Positions 46,104 through 58,597 of a stretch of DNA of 64,000 nt are shown piece after piece (within the stretch, counting starts at the first letter, position 1; every line of letters starts with the position of its first letter). The notes under the pieces were generated by a model. The model was not told the DNA's origin, made no database searches, and was given only the letters and a program-made list of their open reading frames with translations. The stretch spans positions 5,084,001 to 5,148,000 of the forward strand of contig CM073535.1 in assembly GCA_037074615.1 (NCBI GenBank). Reading direction: 5' to 3'. The DNA comes from Leucaena leucocephala (Eukaryota; Streptophyta; Magnoliopsida; Fabales; Fabaceae). The translations under genes were made by a program, and so were the position numbers.

Positions 46104-46109
46104 GCGTTT
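44854..46109. other. Spacer between peroxidase copies A and B, left part
   Basis: AT-rich, with a TG-rich stretch near 44965-44995 and an AT microsatellite at about 46070-46100. No gene supported. Confidence 0.45.
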
Positions 46110-46540
46110 TTGTTTGGAAAGTAACTAAACTAAAGTTTTAAAAAGATTTTTAACCTAAACTTTAGTTTAAAAATATTTTAAAATAAACAGTTATATTTGT
46201 TCATATATTGTTTAAAACTAATATTTTAAATAAGCTATTGAAATTAACTTCTGAAATAGTAAAAGAACTTATAAACTATCAAATTACTATTTTATCTCTA
46301 CTTTTTCATGCCCCTCTCTATTCTCACCTCTCTTCTCTCTTTTTTTTTTCACCCATTCTCCTATCTCATATTTTTAATAAAATCATACTCTTTATAGTAA
46401 TTTTTTAATTATAAAAGTACTTCCGGTAATAATTATCTAAACACTTATTTATTCAGAATTATTTTTTTCATAATTTTTTTTCCAAAAGTCTTTTTCTAAA
46501 AGTTGTTTAAATTTTTTTTTAAACTATTATCTAAAGAGGT
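46110..46540 (-). repeat. MITE-like dispersed repeat M2, copy 2
   Basis: Matches the reverse complement of 5235-5690, including AAACTATCAAATTACTATTT, a CT-rich core at 46310-46365 and AATAAAATCATACTCTTTAT. Confidence 0.6.
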
Positions 46541-46999
46541 TTATAGTGTGTACACTAGTCTGTGTTGATGTATGCATAGTTGAAATAGAGATAACGCATT
46601 TATTGTTTATACCAAATCAAACCTTGGAATAAATATAAAGCATTTATTGTTTATTGAATTTTCTTCTTATGCAACAGTATTTTCTGTGTACATGTGTTGT
46701 TCAACGTTGAGAGTATGAACAGTTCAGTTCCACAATGAATTTAACATAAAATAGAGCCGAAACTATTGAATTGCTGTATTGTCGAATATCTATATTAATT
46801 GTTCAAGAAAAGAGATGAGAGTTCACAAATAATTGTTATAATTATTCAAATTAAGTAATTGTAAGTGAGAGAAATATTAAGTTATATTTTTTTCTTAAAA
46901 ATATTGCAAGAGTTGTAAGATTTTAATTAGTAAAGTTATATCCACTCAAAACGTTGATTTTAGTTTGAGACATCACAAACCCCGGCATAGAGTTGTCCT
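46541..46999. other. Spacer
   Basis: No feature recognised apart from AT-rich sequence. Confidence 0.4.
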
Positions 47000-47290
47000 C
47001 GTTATCGATCAAAATATAGTTTGTTACCCTGGTCTGTATTTAAAATATGAACTAATTTAAAAGTTAAATTTTAATTATAAATATAAATATATTTTTTATA
47101 TTTATCAAATTTTTTTAAATTATTTTTATTGATATAACCTCAATAATAATCTAATAAGAGAGTGAGTAGGGGAGTTAAAGAAGATAATTAGGGTATTTTA
47201 AAAAAAATATAATATATAATTAATTTAATTAATTTTTTTAATCTAATAAAAATAGTTAAATAGGTTATATATTAAAAATTGAAGGAATAT
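47000..47290 (+). mobile_element. Stowaway-like MITE M1, diverged copy
   Basis: Shares GGGGAGTTAAAGAAGATAAT, TAGGGTATTTTAAAAAAAAT and TTAATCTAAT blocks in the same order with 13506-13747. Ends TATATTAAAAATTGAAGGAAT at the right. Left end unclear. Confidence 0.55.
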
Positions 47291-47878
47291 TTTTTTTATA
47301 TTGCGGGAACGAGTTTTTTGTTGTGTAGTTTTGTGTTTGGGCCTTTTCATATCACCAAAATAGCTTAACTTTATTAAAATTTTATAATTTTTACTTACCA
47401 TGCACTTACTACTCTTAGACATGAGATTTCCACTCTCCAACATATTTTGCAGAAGGAAAATCAATGGATGTTTTCTTTTTAGCAATGCACTATTTCATCT
47501 GTCGTGTCAGTACTTTTTACATTAATTTTCCCTCTCCCTTAAGTGATTATACGCATTCCATAGGATGTCCACTGCGTTTGAACTTTGAAGCAGCTGTAGA
47601 TCCTTTAACTATACAAAGAATTGAGAACAGTTAAACCTTAATATTGACAAGCTATATATTTGTTCATCCGTACAGATGGCCATTAGGTGAATTTTTCACT
47701 TCCAAATCATTAGGCTATTTTTCTTCTTCTCTGAAACTAGTGTCGCTTAGTATGCAAGTGGAAAATTTCAGCACACTTTGCCGTTTGAAGATTCAAACCC
47801 ACCAACAAAATAAGAAAGATTCTCCTTTGTCAACCACGTCACAGCCCTCCACTAATCATGGACGTCGTTCCATGCATC

Positions 47879-47885
47879 TATAAAA
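47879..47885 (+). promoter_or_regulatory. TATA box of peroxidase copy B
   Basis: TATAAAA, 75 bp before the ATG at 47960. Confidence 0.6.
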
Positions 47886-47959
47886 CCAGTGCTCGTCAAC
47901 TTTAACTCTCAAACTCATCCTCTCGTAACAAGCTTTAGGTTTTTGCTTAAATTAAAAAA

Positions 47960-49458
47960 ATGTCGTCGTTTCTGGTCTCGCTGTTGAGTATTTGTTTGCT
48001 TTCTACCATTTTCGGAGCTTCTGCTCAGCTTAGTTCCTCATTCTATGATACCACTTGCCCTAATGCTTCATCCATTGTTCGCGGCGTCATCGAGCAGGCC
48101 GCTTGAAGTGACTCAGAATCGGAGCCAAGCTCGTCCGTCTTCACTTCCATGATTGCTTTGTTGATGTGAGTTTTATAAGAAGCTGGTGGCAGTATATTGC
48201 TTGCTTTTGCTTGCGTGCATGTTGAGTACTAGTTTTATATGATATCGTGTGTTTCATTTGATGAAGGGCTGTGATGGATCGATATTGTTGGACAATGCCG
48301 ACGGAATCTTATCGGAAAAGGACGCGCGTCCCAACAGCAATTCAGCGGACGGATATCCCGTGGTTGATGACATTAAAACAGCTTTGGAGAATGTCTGTCC
48401 TGGCGTTATCTCTTGTGCCGACATTCTCGCCATTGCTGCAGAAGCCTCAGTTTCCTTGGTATTAAAGATTTTAACTTGCAAATATGAATTTAATAATTAA
48501 CAGACAAAACTACTATTCCGGTCCTTAATATAACATCCAGTTTGTAATATAATTTGTATTACAAACTAATATTATATTAAGGACTGGAAGAGGAAGTATT
48601 ATAAAATAATGAACTTAGGCCTGATGGAAATAACATGCATGTTATAATAATAGGGTGGAGGGCCAACATGGGCAGTTGAATTGGGAAGAAGAGACAGTAC
48701 AACAGCAAATCAAGATGCAGCTCAGCTCCTCCCAGGCCCTAGAGATGGCCTCTCTAATATCACTTCCAAGTTTTCTGCTCTCGGACTTGATACAACTGAC
48801 GTCGTTGCTCTATCAGGTAATTCAGACTAGTAGAGAAAGGGTCTTTTTACACCAGTTCTCAAGACGATGTAGATACAGCCAGTTTAAAAACTATTCTAAA
48901 CCGGTTGTCACGTGCAAAAATCGACGTACAAAAGAGACTTTTTACCATGATTAATGACACAACTAGTGTAAAAGTTTGTTTTAGCTGGCACTGATAATGT
49001 ACATATTAAGTAATTAATCTGCACTGTTGATGACTAATTTCGCAGGAGCACATACGTTTGGGATGGCAAAGTGTGTGTTGTTCCGTGATCGTTTATTTAA
49101 CTTTGAGAATAGCAACAGTTCAGATCCATCTCTAGACTCTACTTATCTGGAAACACTTCGTCAGGCTTGTCCTCAAGGGGGAAACGATGGTACCTTAAAC
49201 AAACTAGACCCAACCACTCCTGATACCTTTGACAACAACTACTTCACAAACCTTCAAAGTGGACGAGGTCTTCTTCAATCTGATCAAGAATTGTTCTCCA
49301 CCGTCGGATCGGACACCGTCGCCGTCGTCAATAGGTTTGCGGGTAGTCAAAGCGAGTTCTTCACTAGCTTCGTTCAGTCCATGATCAAGATGGGTAACAT
49401 TAGTCCCTTGAAAGGAAGCAATGGGCAAATCAGAACTAATTGCAGGAGGGTTAATTAA
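47960..49458 (+). pseudogene. Class III peroxidase copy B (A2/Prx15-like), broken only in exon 1
   Basis: Exons 47960-48165, 48267-48458, 48654-48816 and 49046-49458 (TAA). Exon 1 begins with a good signal peptide (MSSFLVSLLSICLLSTIFGA, then SAQ) and reads SSFYDTTCPNASSIVRGVIE. It then has GCC GCT TGA, a premature stop, and lacks one base in TCA-GA-ATC, after which the GAKLVRLHFHDCFVD frame resumes. Exons 2-4 are fully open: GCDGSILLDNADGILSEKD, GGPTWAVELGRRDSTTANQD, GAHTFGMAKC and the end GQIRTNCRRVN. It ends without the tail of copies A, C and E and resembles the peroxidase A2/15 group, so it is an older paralogue. An intact protein would be secreted and oxidise phenolics with H2O2. Confidence 0.85.
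48510..48602 (+). mobile_element. Hairpin MITE in intron 2 of peroxidase copy B
   Basis: An almost perfect inverted repeat: CGGTCCTTAATATAACATCC / AGTTTGTAATATAA pairs with TTGTATTACAAACT / ATATTATATTAAGGACTGG. About 90 bp, Stowaway-like (GTCCTTAATATAA). Confidence 0.7.
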
Positions 49459-50486
49459 TAAAATTGAAATATGAGACCCTCTATGGTTTTTAATTCTTGA
49501 TTTCCACAAGTGTACATATAAATTGGAAAAGTTGTTCAAGCTAAATAAAAAGCAGAGAAGAACGTCTCTGTTGATTTAAATTTTATTGGAATTTTAGGAT
49601 TTTGTACCAATGTCAAAGTTGATGTAATTGTTCAAGAAGGAAATGTTGTTGCATGATTAATAATATGCACTGTTAAGTTTTAATTGGACTGTTGAAGCAT
49701 CATTAGTTTGGTTAGGGGTTAGTGACGTGGCAATATCCTTGCCGTTGAGAGAATGAAGGGCTTGGATTGATGAACTTGAGGGAAATAAAGAGAAAATGAC
49801 TTGAGATGTGGACTTGCTTTGCCCTTTATTAGTTTTGAAATAAATCAAATAAAATACAGAAGAGTGGGACTGGGAGAGTTGCACTTTCCTCTTTGTGCGT
49901 TGGAGAGGACACACCAACTTGTTTAATAATATGTTCTCAAAAGTTGCATTCATTATACATTATAAAGGCAATGTTACCCGCTAATTTGTAGTAGTAATTG
50001 TCATCATCAATATATCCCTTAAAATGTACTTGCTGCTTAATTATTGGGTCATTTGTACTAATTAGGTGATTATCTCTCTCTAATACTATTGGTTAATGGC
50101 CTCTACAATCGCTGGGCCATTTGTGTAATACCGTTCACATTGCTCCTTCATTTTGAGGATCAAAATTCAAATTCAAATTTCATTTTCTCACTAATAGCGC
50201 CCCTTGCAATGGTAGTCCAACTGCCTATGTTTATTAATGCATTTATGAATCCATTCGGTGCCCAATAGAATTTATGTTCCCAAGCTCTCTATGGGCATAC
50301 AACAACTGCTCCATAAGCATTAATTCATTCGTTAGTATTGCCACTGTGAACCAATTTTGACATTTTCCAGTGGAGAATAAATTCCTCAGGTGCTCTTCCA
50401 TCCCGTCCTTCTTCATGTTATATTGGTTCCTTCAGCTTTCCCAGGCAATATTGTTATTTTGATTTGAGATTCCACTTCCTCCTGCC
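49459..50486. other. 3' flank of peroxidase B and spacer
   Basis: 3' UTR of copy B and AT-rich spacer. No further gene supported. Confidence 0.45.
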
Positions 50487-50885
50487 ATGGCGTTGGGTGA
50501 AGTCTTTATTCTCATTTCAATTATGGACTCTACGTGTTTTATCTTTGTAATAATTATAATTCTATACCTTCACTTGTGCAGCGGCATTACTTTGGCCGAG
50601 TTCCTCACCGATGGAGATCCCTTCGGTGATGTGAAAAAGTCTGTGAAGGAGTTGGAGGAATATGATGCCAGAGGAGTTGAAGAATGCAGAACAATGGCGT
50701 TTAATTACTCAAAGCAACTTTTTGAAATCTACAAGAACAAAGAAGATCCTTTCTTTCCTTCCTTGAGTACGCAGGCCAGCAACATATACAGTACTTATGA
50801 ATTAGTTAGCCACTTGGGTGGTGTAATTATATTTATGATAAATGATTATTATTTCAACATACAGGTTTTCTTGGTTTGCTTCTAA
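50487..50885 (+). CDS. Unrecognised open frame, possible small secreted or anchored protein
   Basis: A 132-residue frame from ATG (CTCCTGCCATGGCG, a fair plant start context) to TAA. Residues about 15-35 are strongly hydrophobic (CFIFVIIIILYLHLC), either a signal peptide or a membrane anchor. They are followed by a charged, helix-prone region (DPFGDVKKSVKELEEYDARG, then VEECRTMAFNYSKQLFEIYK) with non-random codon content. After about residue 95 the sequence becomes AT-rich and hydrophobic, so the true exon may end near ASNIYST and splice onward. I do not recognise the family and see no second exon. It may be a remnant or a lineage-specific gene. Confidence 0.35.
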   Translation: MALGEVFILISIMDSTCFIFVIIIILYLHLCSGITLAEFLTDGDPFGDVKKSVKELEEYDARGVEECRTMAFNYSKQLFEIYKNKEDPFFPSLSTQASNIYSTYELVSHLGGVIIFMINDYYFNIQVFLVCF

Positions 50886-53800
50886 ATATGTATGTGCTAT
50901 CCTGTTACGCTATGTAAACGCGTCTGCTTTCATGAACTAAGTACTAATTATATGATCAACCATTAAATAATCTATCTAAGGTAAAAGTAATTGCCCGTAC
51001 ACAGGGTCGATAGGCTTGTTAAGTATCAAAACGAAGGAATCTTTTTCCTTCCATTTTAACAAGAGGTTTAGAAATTGAGATTTGAGGCTCAAAAGCTAGT
51101 TGAAATTATTTATTGCTTGTTTGGATAATTTTTTTTTATTTAACCACGTTTATAGTCTAACCCACGATAACTCAGAAGCTACTTTGAGATGCGTTAGATT
51201 TTTACTCGGTGTTTTATTAAATGCACATTTAAAATTTTGACAAACCCTTATCTGAGATGAGTATAATTTTACTCAATAAAACTCATTTCTTGTACTTGAT
51301 TAAGTTAAAGAATTATATAAAATGACGGTCTGACAATTATAAAGATTGAGTTATTTCAAATTAAGAAATTATAGGAACAAAGTTATATATATTGAGTAAA
51401 AATTTAGATATTAAATTAATAATAAATAAAATCAAATACAACAATCATATTTTCTATTTTTCTAAAAAATATTCAAACATTTCGCTTCAATAATTAATTT
51501 TTACAAACGATTAATCTAAGAATATGATAAGTAACCATGAGATGTGTGTACTAATTATATACTACCCCATGTTTGAATGGGATAAAATTAGGAAGAAAAG
51601 AATATTAGGAGAGAAAACTTTTAAAAAAAATCTATTTTTTCTTTATTCTTTTATCCATCCAAATATAACCTACATATTTTATTAATATCTAAATTGCATG
51701 CCATCATGTTGTTAACTCGTAGCTGATGATTACTTCACCCGCATCGAATCCCACTCTCTCCTCTCTCTTACGTGAGAATAACAAATACAAACAAAAAAAA
51801 TAAAACGACACAGTAGAAGGATGATCGTATAAATTTTAAGGTGCTGTGACTTTAATTATGTGTGTTTCGTCGACTCGTCGTTATTTTAAATAAATTAAGT
51901 TAAATGATTCTAGAAGATCTTGTACGTGCAGGTGTGATGGTGAAGTAGTTGGGGTGAGATGTGTGACGAACACACGCCATTTGCCTCAATATTAGTCCAC
52001 TGATACGCCGACAAACACACCCCAAAGAAAGGAGATTTGTTTACTTTTCAATATCTCAAGTCAATATTAGACATATCAATATTAAAATTTAAAATTAACG
52101 TGAATTTTAAAATTTTAATTTACGAGGAGGATCTATATGAAATTTAGAAATAAAAAAGAAATAGTGGTGATTAATTTTACAGTTATTAAAAAATAGTATG
52201 TGAAAAGTAATCAGAAGTATCCTATAATAAAGATCAAACGAAGTAGACTGATGATATCCTTAACCTTATAAAAAAAATGTGTTTTTTTTTAATTTTGTCC
52301 TTAATTTAATGAAATTAATGATCACAATGAAATGTTGTCTAGTCTAGGAATTAAAAGAACGTTGACAACTTTGTGAAATTAAGTTGGGGTCAAGATTGGA
52401 AAGAAAAGTTAATTACCACGTCTTTGCTCTTTAATTATTTAGGATAGATAAAGTAGCTAAGGCTTTAAAACTTAATTTATCCGACAATTAAGATGAGAAG
52501 GAGGATTTGTTTAGAAGGAGCTCCATGTTTTATGGAAAACTAAAGCGAAGTTTACGCTTAATTACGTACAAAAGTCCAACACTTGAATAACAAGTTTAGA
52601 ACATGAGATTCGAGAGACAAAAAATCTTGGTAGGTGTACTAGTAAAGATTACTTTGATTAACAAAACCATATATTTATATTATTGACTTGAATAATCAAC
52701 ACGTACCATCCCTAGCTCTAGCTGCACTAGAGATAAAAACACATAATTAACTTATAATTTAAGAAAATTAATTAATTAATATTATTTAAACTTAAATGTC
52801 ATGTGACGATAGCTGCAATTAATAATGTCTTTGTCTCATTGCATATTATTGGAGAAGTTTTAACTGATTGACAAAAGATATGAACGTGTGGGAAAAGTGT
52901 GCCTCTTAATTTTAATACTCTGTTCTCGTTTACACTAAAGATAAAAATAAATAAATAAATAAATAAGAAAGAATCATGTTCGTAGAGGGAGATCACCAAA
53001 AAAAAACACCCAAGTCCTATAAATTTGTGAAATGTCTGATAAGTATTAAGGTTAAAAATTAAAATTAATAGGCTGAAATGATCTTACGTATATATATAGT
53101 TGGTTTAGTTGATAACACAGTTTAATTAACTGCAAACTCAAAAGCTTAATTAGTTGCAAATCTCTAAAGCTTTGTTGTAAAATATTGGATAATTATTTGG
53201 AAATGGACTATTAATTGTAAAAAAAAATTGTAGATTATTACGGAAGCTTAATTACAAAAGTATGAAGATTAATTGTAAATAAGTTATAAATTGTAAAATA
53301 TTTTTAAAATTTACTTTAATTTTTGGGATTTATAATTTTTTAAGTTACATTTTATTTTCAATTAATATTTCATTGTTTATAACTAATCTTTCAAAATTTA
53401 TAACTAATCTATGTTTGCCCATTATATAATAATATTTTTATATAACTATTTACATCACATTGGTTGTATCTAGCAAAAGTGATTAGTTATTCTCAATATA
53501 CCAAAATTAAGATTTGATTTTTTTTTAGGATAAGATTATTTATAATAAAAAGATAACAAATAAAAAAACATTAGGCCAAATTCATAATATAATATAAATA
53601 TGAAAAATCTAAGTTGTCGGTGTCTGTTTCCGGATTCACAGCTTACCTAAGAAATGCTGTATGAAACCGTAAGATATGTAATTTGCAGAGCCAAAAAAGT
53701 CAGAAAATTAGGTGGTTCTCGTCTCTATAATTTGAATTTACTTATTTGGCCTCATTTTGATCATCTCAAATTTGACATCTTCCACATATTATTTGGGATA

Positions 53801-55736
53801 TAGTGAGATTAACCACACAAGGAATAAGAGTAAATATATGGTAAGATTCGCTTCTTCTATTTTTACCATTCTTTCCCGCTTTAGTATCTTTCCTTCTTTT
53901 AATTATTAATTAATAATTAATAGCTTAATAAACACATGGGTCCTACATATTTATCCGTATTCATAATTAAAATTAGACTTCAAGAAGATATTGCCGTATG
54001 CGGTGGATATTCACCCCCTCGTGAGGCCACAGTTCACAAGAGGTGAAACTAGTCAGAGAAATTTACTTAATTATTTAGTTAATCTTTATAATTTAATATT
54101 TATACTTTAAAAAAATTAATTTTATTCCTCTAAACCAAATAATTTAACCATCTTAAACTTATACAGAAGCTAAATGTTCAAAACTGATGATTAATATGAT
54201 ATGACGTGTAATATAATAATTTTACGAAGTAAATTACCCTTAATTACCCCTCTTAACATTCGAGGCTTTATCACCACAATAACCTTTTATTACACAAAAC
54301 GCAAGCGTCAACCCACATTGTCATTAGTACTATACATAGTATATTTTATTTCACTTAAGAAGGCAAGAAAAAAATGTGGTAATTAAGAGAGTTTAAATTG
54401 TTGACATATTCTATAACTTTTTGCTATTTTATTTTAATATATAATTATTTAGTATTAGATAATCTATATTATTGTATAGTATCTAATTTTCTTTTAGGTC
54501 ATATTCGAAAATATGGCTTTTGAAATCTCTTCAAGAGTTCCCCCTCCAGAAAAGAAATTTACTGAAGCAATATAACAAAAAGATGATGAGGAGATAAGAG
54601 CGGTAAGTTACTAATTAGACGTATTCTAATCCTAATGAACCAACTATAAAAAATAATTCACCTGATTTTTTCCCAATATTTTGAAATAATATTTCTAGGA
54701 TTCTTTCAATTTCTTAAAATTTGGATCTTTAAATGCATTTTTCTATCTTAGAAAAGTAAGGAAAATTTATCATGAAAAATTCAATATGTCAATTATCAAT
54801 ATTATAATACATAATACTATTAATAAATTATGAAAAAATATGATTTATTTTTTAAATTTTCTGAAAAAAATTATCAAACCTTGTTTAATGTCTCTTCCTT
54901 CTAGAAAAGATTTTTGAAAACATGCTCGGATTTGCTTTAAATTAAATATAAAATAATAAAACATAATATGCGTCAGTCTAGCACGCATCACGGTGATTTT
55001 TTTTAAGTGAAAATTGTGAAGAAAGTAACAATAGTACACTTCAAATATATATATATATATATCGATACATTATTGACCAAAAGGAAGCATAGGCTGAAAA
55101 TGAACGTGCAGTGACCTTAAAAGAAGCCTCTTCACAGTGTTCAATGTTTTTATATATGCACAAGTTGATGCAAAAGGATGGAATAAAGCTTCATCTATTC
55201 AAAACCATGTCCTTCGTTGAATTGACCTAGTCCCCCAAACCAGGGTAAAATTGTAATTATCAACTTTTACAGGCAAAAAATGCATCTGCGTTCTCTCAGA
55301 ATACACTATAATGTATATTAATGTGTGTTTACAGCTGCTAATAGTGGCAATTGTTGTGTACTTGTCCCATAAAACTTGGTCCACGATTTAAGTGTTTGAT
55401 TAAAAACCTAATACAAGTTATTTAAATTATAAACTGCGATATAAATTTGTATTCGATATTATTAATATGTTTATATTTATAATCATTTATTGAAGTATTG
55501 AGAAAAATAATGAAAACTAATCATTTATTAATTATGCAGAGTTAACAAACATCACGTTCTTCTCAACTAAACCACTGTACAATCTATATGGCCACCCACT
55601 ATAGATGACCATAAATATAAGGCATGGGGTTTGTCGTTTTCATACGTGGGGTCCACAAGATTACCGTAGTAATTAACCCATCACCATGATTATGAATTAT
55701 CAATATCTTGATGCCCACACCGACCCATTTGTCGTC
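50886..55736. other. Long AT-rich gene-poor spacer
   Basis: About 4.8 kb with no credible gene on either strand. A weak hairpin element (GTTTGAATGGGATAAAA ... TTTTATCCATCCAAATAT) lies at about 51568-51666. The last 250 bp (from about 55500) align with the upstream region of peroxidase E, so the promoter was duplicated with the gene. Confidence 0.5.
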
Positions 55737-55744
55737 TATAAATA
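55737..55744 (+). promoter_or_regulatory. TATA box of peroxidase copy C
   Basis: TATAAATA, 66 bp before the ATG. The same box occurs in the same context (GAGCTCTCA downstream) in copy E. Confidence 0.7.
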
Positions 55745-55802
55745 AACGCTCAATATGAAGAGCTCTCACACTTGACAGAGAGAAATTAAGCTAAGAATCA
55801 TC

Positions 55803-58597
55803 ATGACTTCTCTTCGTCTCTCTGCGGCAGCTCTGTGCTGTGCATTCGTGGTGTTCGCTGGAACAATATCAGTTTCCTACGCTCAGTTAGATCCTTCCTT
55901 TTACAAAACCACATGCCCTACGCTCCATGCGATAGTACGAGAGGTTGTTAATAATGCTTTAAAATCTGATCCTCGTATTGGTGCCAGTCTCATCAGGCTT
56001 CACTTCCACGATTGCTTTGTCCAAGTACGCTCTTCATTTTTAGTCTCCTTCCTTCACTTCCTCTACCTCGTCTTCTAATTAACGCTTTTTTCTAATCACG
56101 AACCTTGTGGTGATTAGTGGTTACTTAAAGCTCAATCTAAAAATTATCGTTGTTTTGGTATAGATGTTGATCGAGTTTATGAACTTTTCTGTTGATGAGA
56201 TTATTTGATGGCGATGGTGAGAAGTCTTAATAAGTAGATTTGATTATTATGACAGGAATTAAAGTGTTACTATTTTAGTCCATTTTTCATGTTTTGTTTT
56301 GAGCTTAATCTGTCTGAAAAAGAGCCATTTATAAATTAATTAAATATACACTGTGGACAAGATCATAACTGGGATATTGCAAGATGATACTTCGAAGAGA
56401 AAAGAAAGGAAATATTTTAATAAAGCTGAGATATATATGTGTAGATCTAAGTTTAATTTAGAATATTAATTAAAATGGAAAGTATGGACAATAATGAAGA
56501 GTTGGATGAATTTCTCTGCAGTTTCGTATGTTGTTATAAGTCGTACTCTTAATGTCTCTTCACGTACGTTCAATGGAAGTTTCAACAAAAGTGGCTACCT
56601 TGTATCGCCCTTGAAGGCTTAAACATGTCAACAGTCTATTCACTTGTTTTGAACATGTAAAGGAGCAAAAACTATACTACAGTTTTTGAACCTTAAAATG
56701 GATTAATGAAGTGGTTTGAAGGGAAAAATCATAGTTAAAATGAATCAAATAAATTTGAGTGAATTGATTTTTTTTCAGAGTAAAGTTGATTATATATATA
56801 ACAAGTGGGTGTACTTTCGGTGTGTTGGTGTCTGTGGGGCATGCAGGGTTGTGATGCATCAATATTATTGAACAAGACGGACACAATAGACAGCGAGCAA
56901 GATGCTTTCCCAAATGTGAACTCGATCAGAGGATTGGATATCGTCAACAACATCAAGTCTGCGGTGGAAGCCGCCTGCCCCGCCACCGTCTCTTGTGCTG
57001 ATATTCTCGCCATCGCTGCTGAAGTCTCCGTTATTCTGGTACTATTCCCTACTTTTATAAGTCTGCTTTCAACCAACCCACCAGAATAAGGAAGAATGGT
57101 TAATTCATTAAATTGAAAAAAAAAAAAAAAACAATCAACCTTACCCAAAGAATGTGCATTCTGTCTTACATCTCTTATCTCTTTAATCAAACTAGGGATA
57201 AAATTAAGTCTCTATTATTTATATTAGGGACTAATAATTTTTTCTAAAAGGTGCCTTTGAACTGGAGGGAGTATATATATAGATGTTATTCATATCTGAC
57301 CTCAGAATTTATGTCAATTTTTTATAATATATGTTCCTTTTAATATCTACCTCTCTCATTCTGAGATACTGACTCCATCCCATTCCCATTGATATAAAAA
57401 GGACATGCCCCGTATGAATAGGCTTTTACTATGCACGCAAGTAAATTTGAGTGGTCCTCCATATATAATAGAGTACGTAATGGATGTGTCAATTATTAGC
57501 ATATTTTGGGTTAGGGGTACATGCACTTTAATTATCTTTCATTCTTTCTAAAAAGGACATACATACATATGCAAATACATTGGATGTGGGGAAATTAAAA
57601 GTGGAAGTTGTCGGCCATGCTTGAGAAGCATGTTTCAATAAGGATGGAGTTTTCCATTTCTCTCTTTTTTTTATTTAAAAAAAGTTAGAAATGGTGAATA
57701 ATAATATTGAATAATTAAATAACACAGACTAATGGAAACGGGTGGAAAGTTCCCCTGGGACGAAGGGACAGCACAACAGCCAATCGAACGCTGGCAAATG
57801 CAAACCTTCCAGCTCCCTTCTTCAACTTAACTCTCCTCAAAGCCTCCTTCGCTGATCAGGGCCTCAACTCCACCGATCTCGTTGCTCTCTCTGGTATATA
57901 CGTATCTGCTTTCTTTCTGTCTTTTCTTTTATTCGTTTTTTTAATACGTCTATCTAATTCGATTATATTCAAATATTATGGATCCACTTGGAGATGGCTA
58001 GCTCTTCTAAAGACGTTTCTGTCTTTAGATGTACACAAACTCGAGACTCGTGGTTAAGCTGATAAAGCTTCTTTTATTACTCTTGAGTTTTGATATATGC
58101 TTTTACTTTCAGGTGCACACACATTTGGGAGGTCACACTGCAGCAATTTTGAAGACAGATTATACAATTTCAGTGGCACTGGTCAACCCGATCCAACTCT
58201 CAACACGACATACCTTCAAACCCTACGAGGAATCTGCCCTCAAAATGGAGACGGATCCAACTTGACCAATTTCGACCCGACCACTCCCGACAAGTTCGAC
58301 AAGAACTATTACGACAACCTTCAAATTCACAAAGGCCTCCTTAACAGTGACCAAGTCTTGTTCTCCACTTCTGGTGCTGACACCATCGCCATTGTCAATA
58401 GCTTTGCTAGCGATCAAGCCCTTTTCTTCACTCAGTTCGCTAATTCCATGATCAAAATGGGTAATCTCAAACCCTTGACTGGTTCTCAGGGTGAAATTCG
58501 ATCTCACTGTAATTTTGTTAACTCTGATTCCTCTCGTTTGCGTGCTGTCGCTTCCTCCAAAGAATCTGATCGTGATGTTCTTGTCAGCTCAATCTAA
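55803..58597 (+). CDS. Class III peroxidase copy C, intact, with C-terminal extension
   Basis: Four exons, 55803-56024, 56847-57038, 57728-57893 and 58113-58597 (TAA), give 354 residues with the classic class III intron positions. A signal peptide (residues about 1-27, ending SVSYA) precedes QLDPSFYKTTCP. The distal site RLHFHDCFVQ has Arg and His, the calcium/disulfide block is GCDASILLNKTDTIDSEQDA, the proximal His lies in GAHTFGRSHC, and DPTTPDKFDKNYYDNL, SDQVLFSTSG and MIKMGN follow. Exon 3 begins TNGNGWKVPLGRRD, unusual where the family has AGGPSW, but the same length. The final CNFVNSDSSRLR is followed by a ~20-residue extension ending RDVLVSSI, suggesting a C-terminal vacuolar sorting peptide. 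It would oxidise phenolics with H2O2. The first intron is long (822 bp). Confidence 0.93.
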
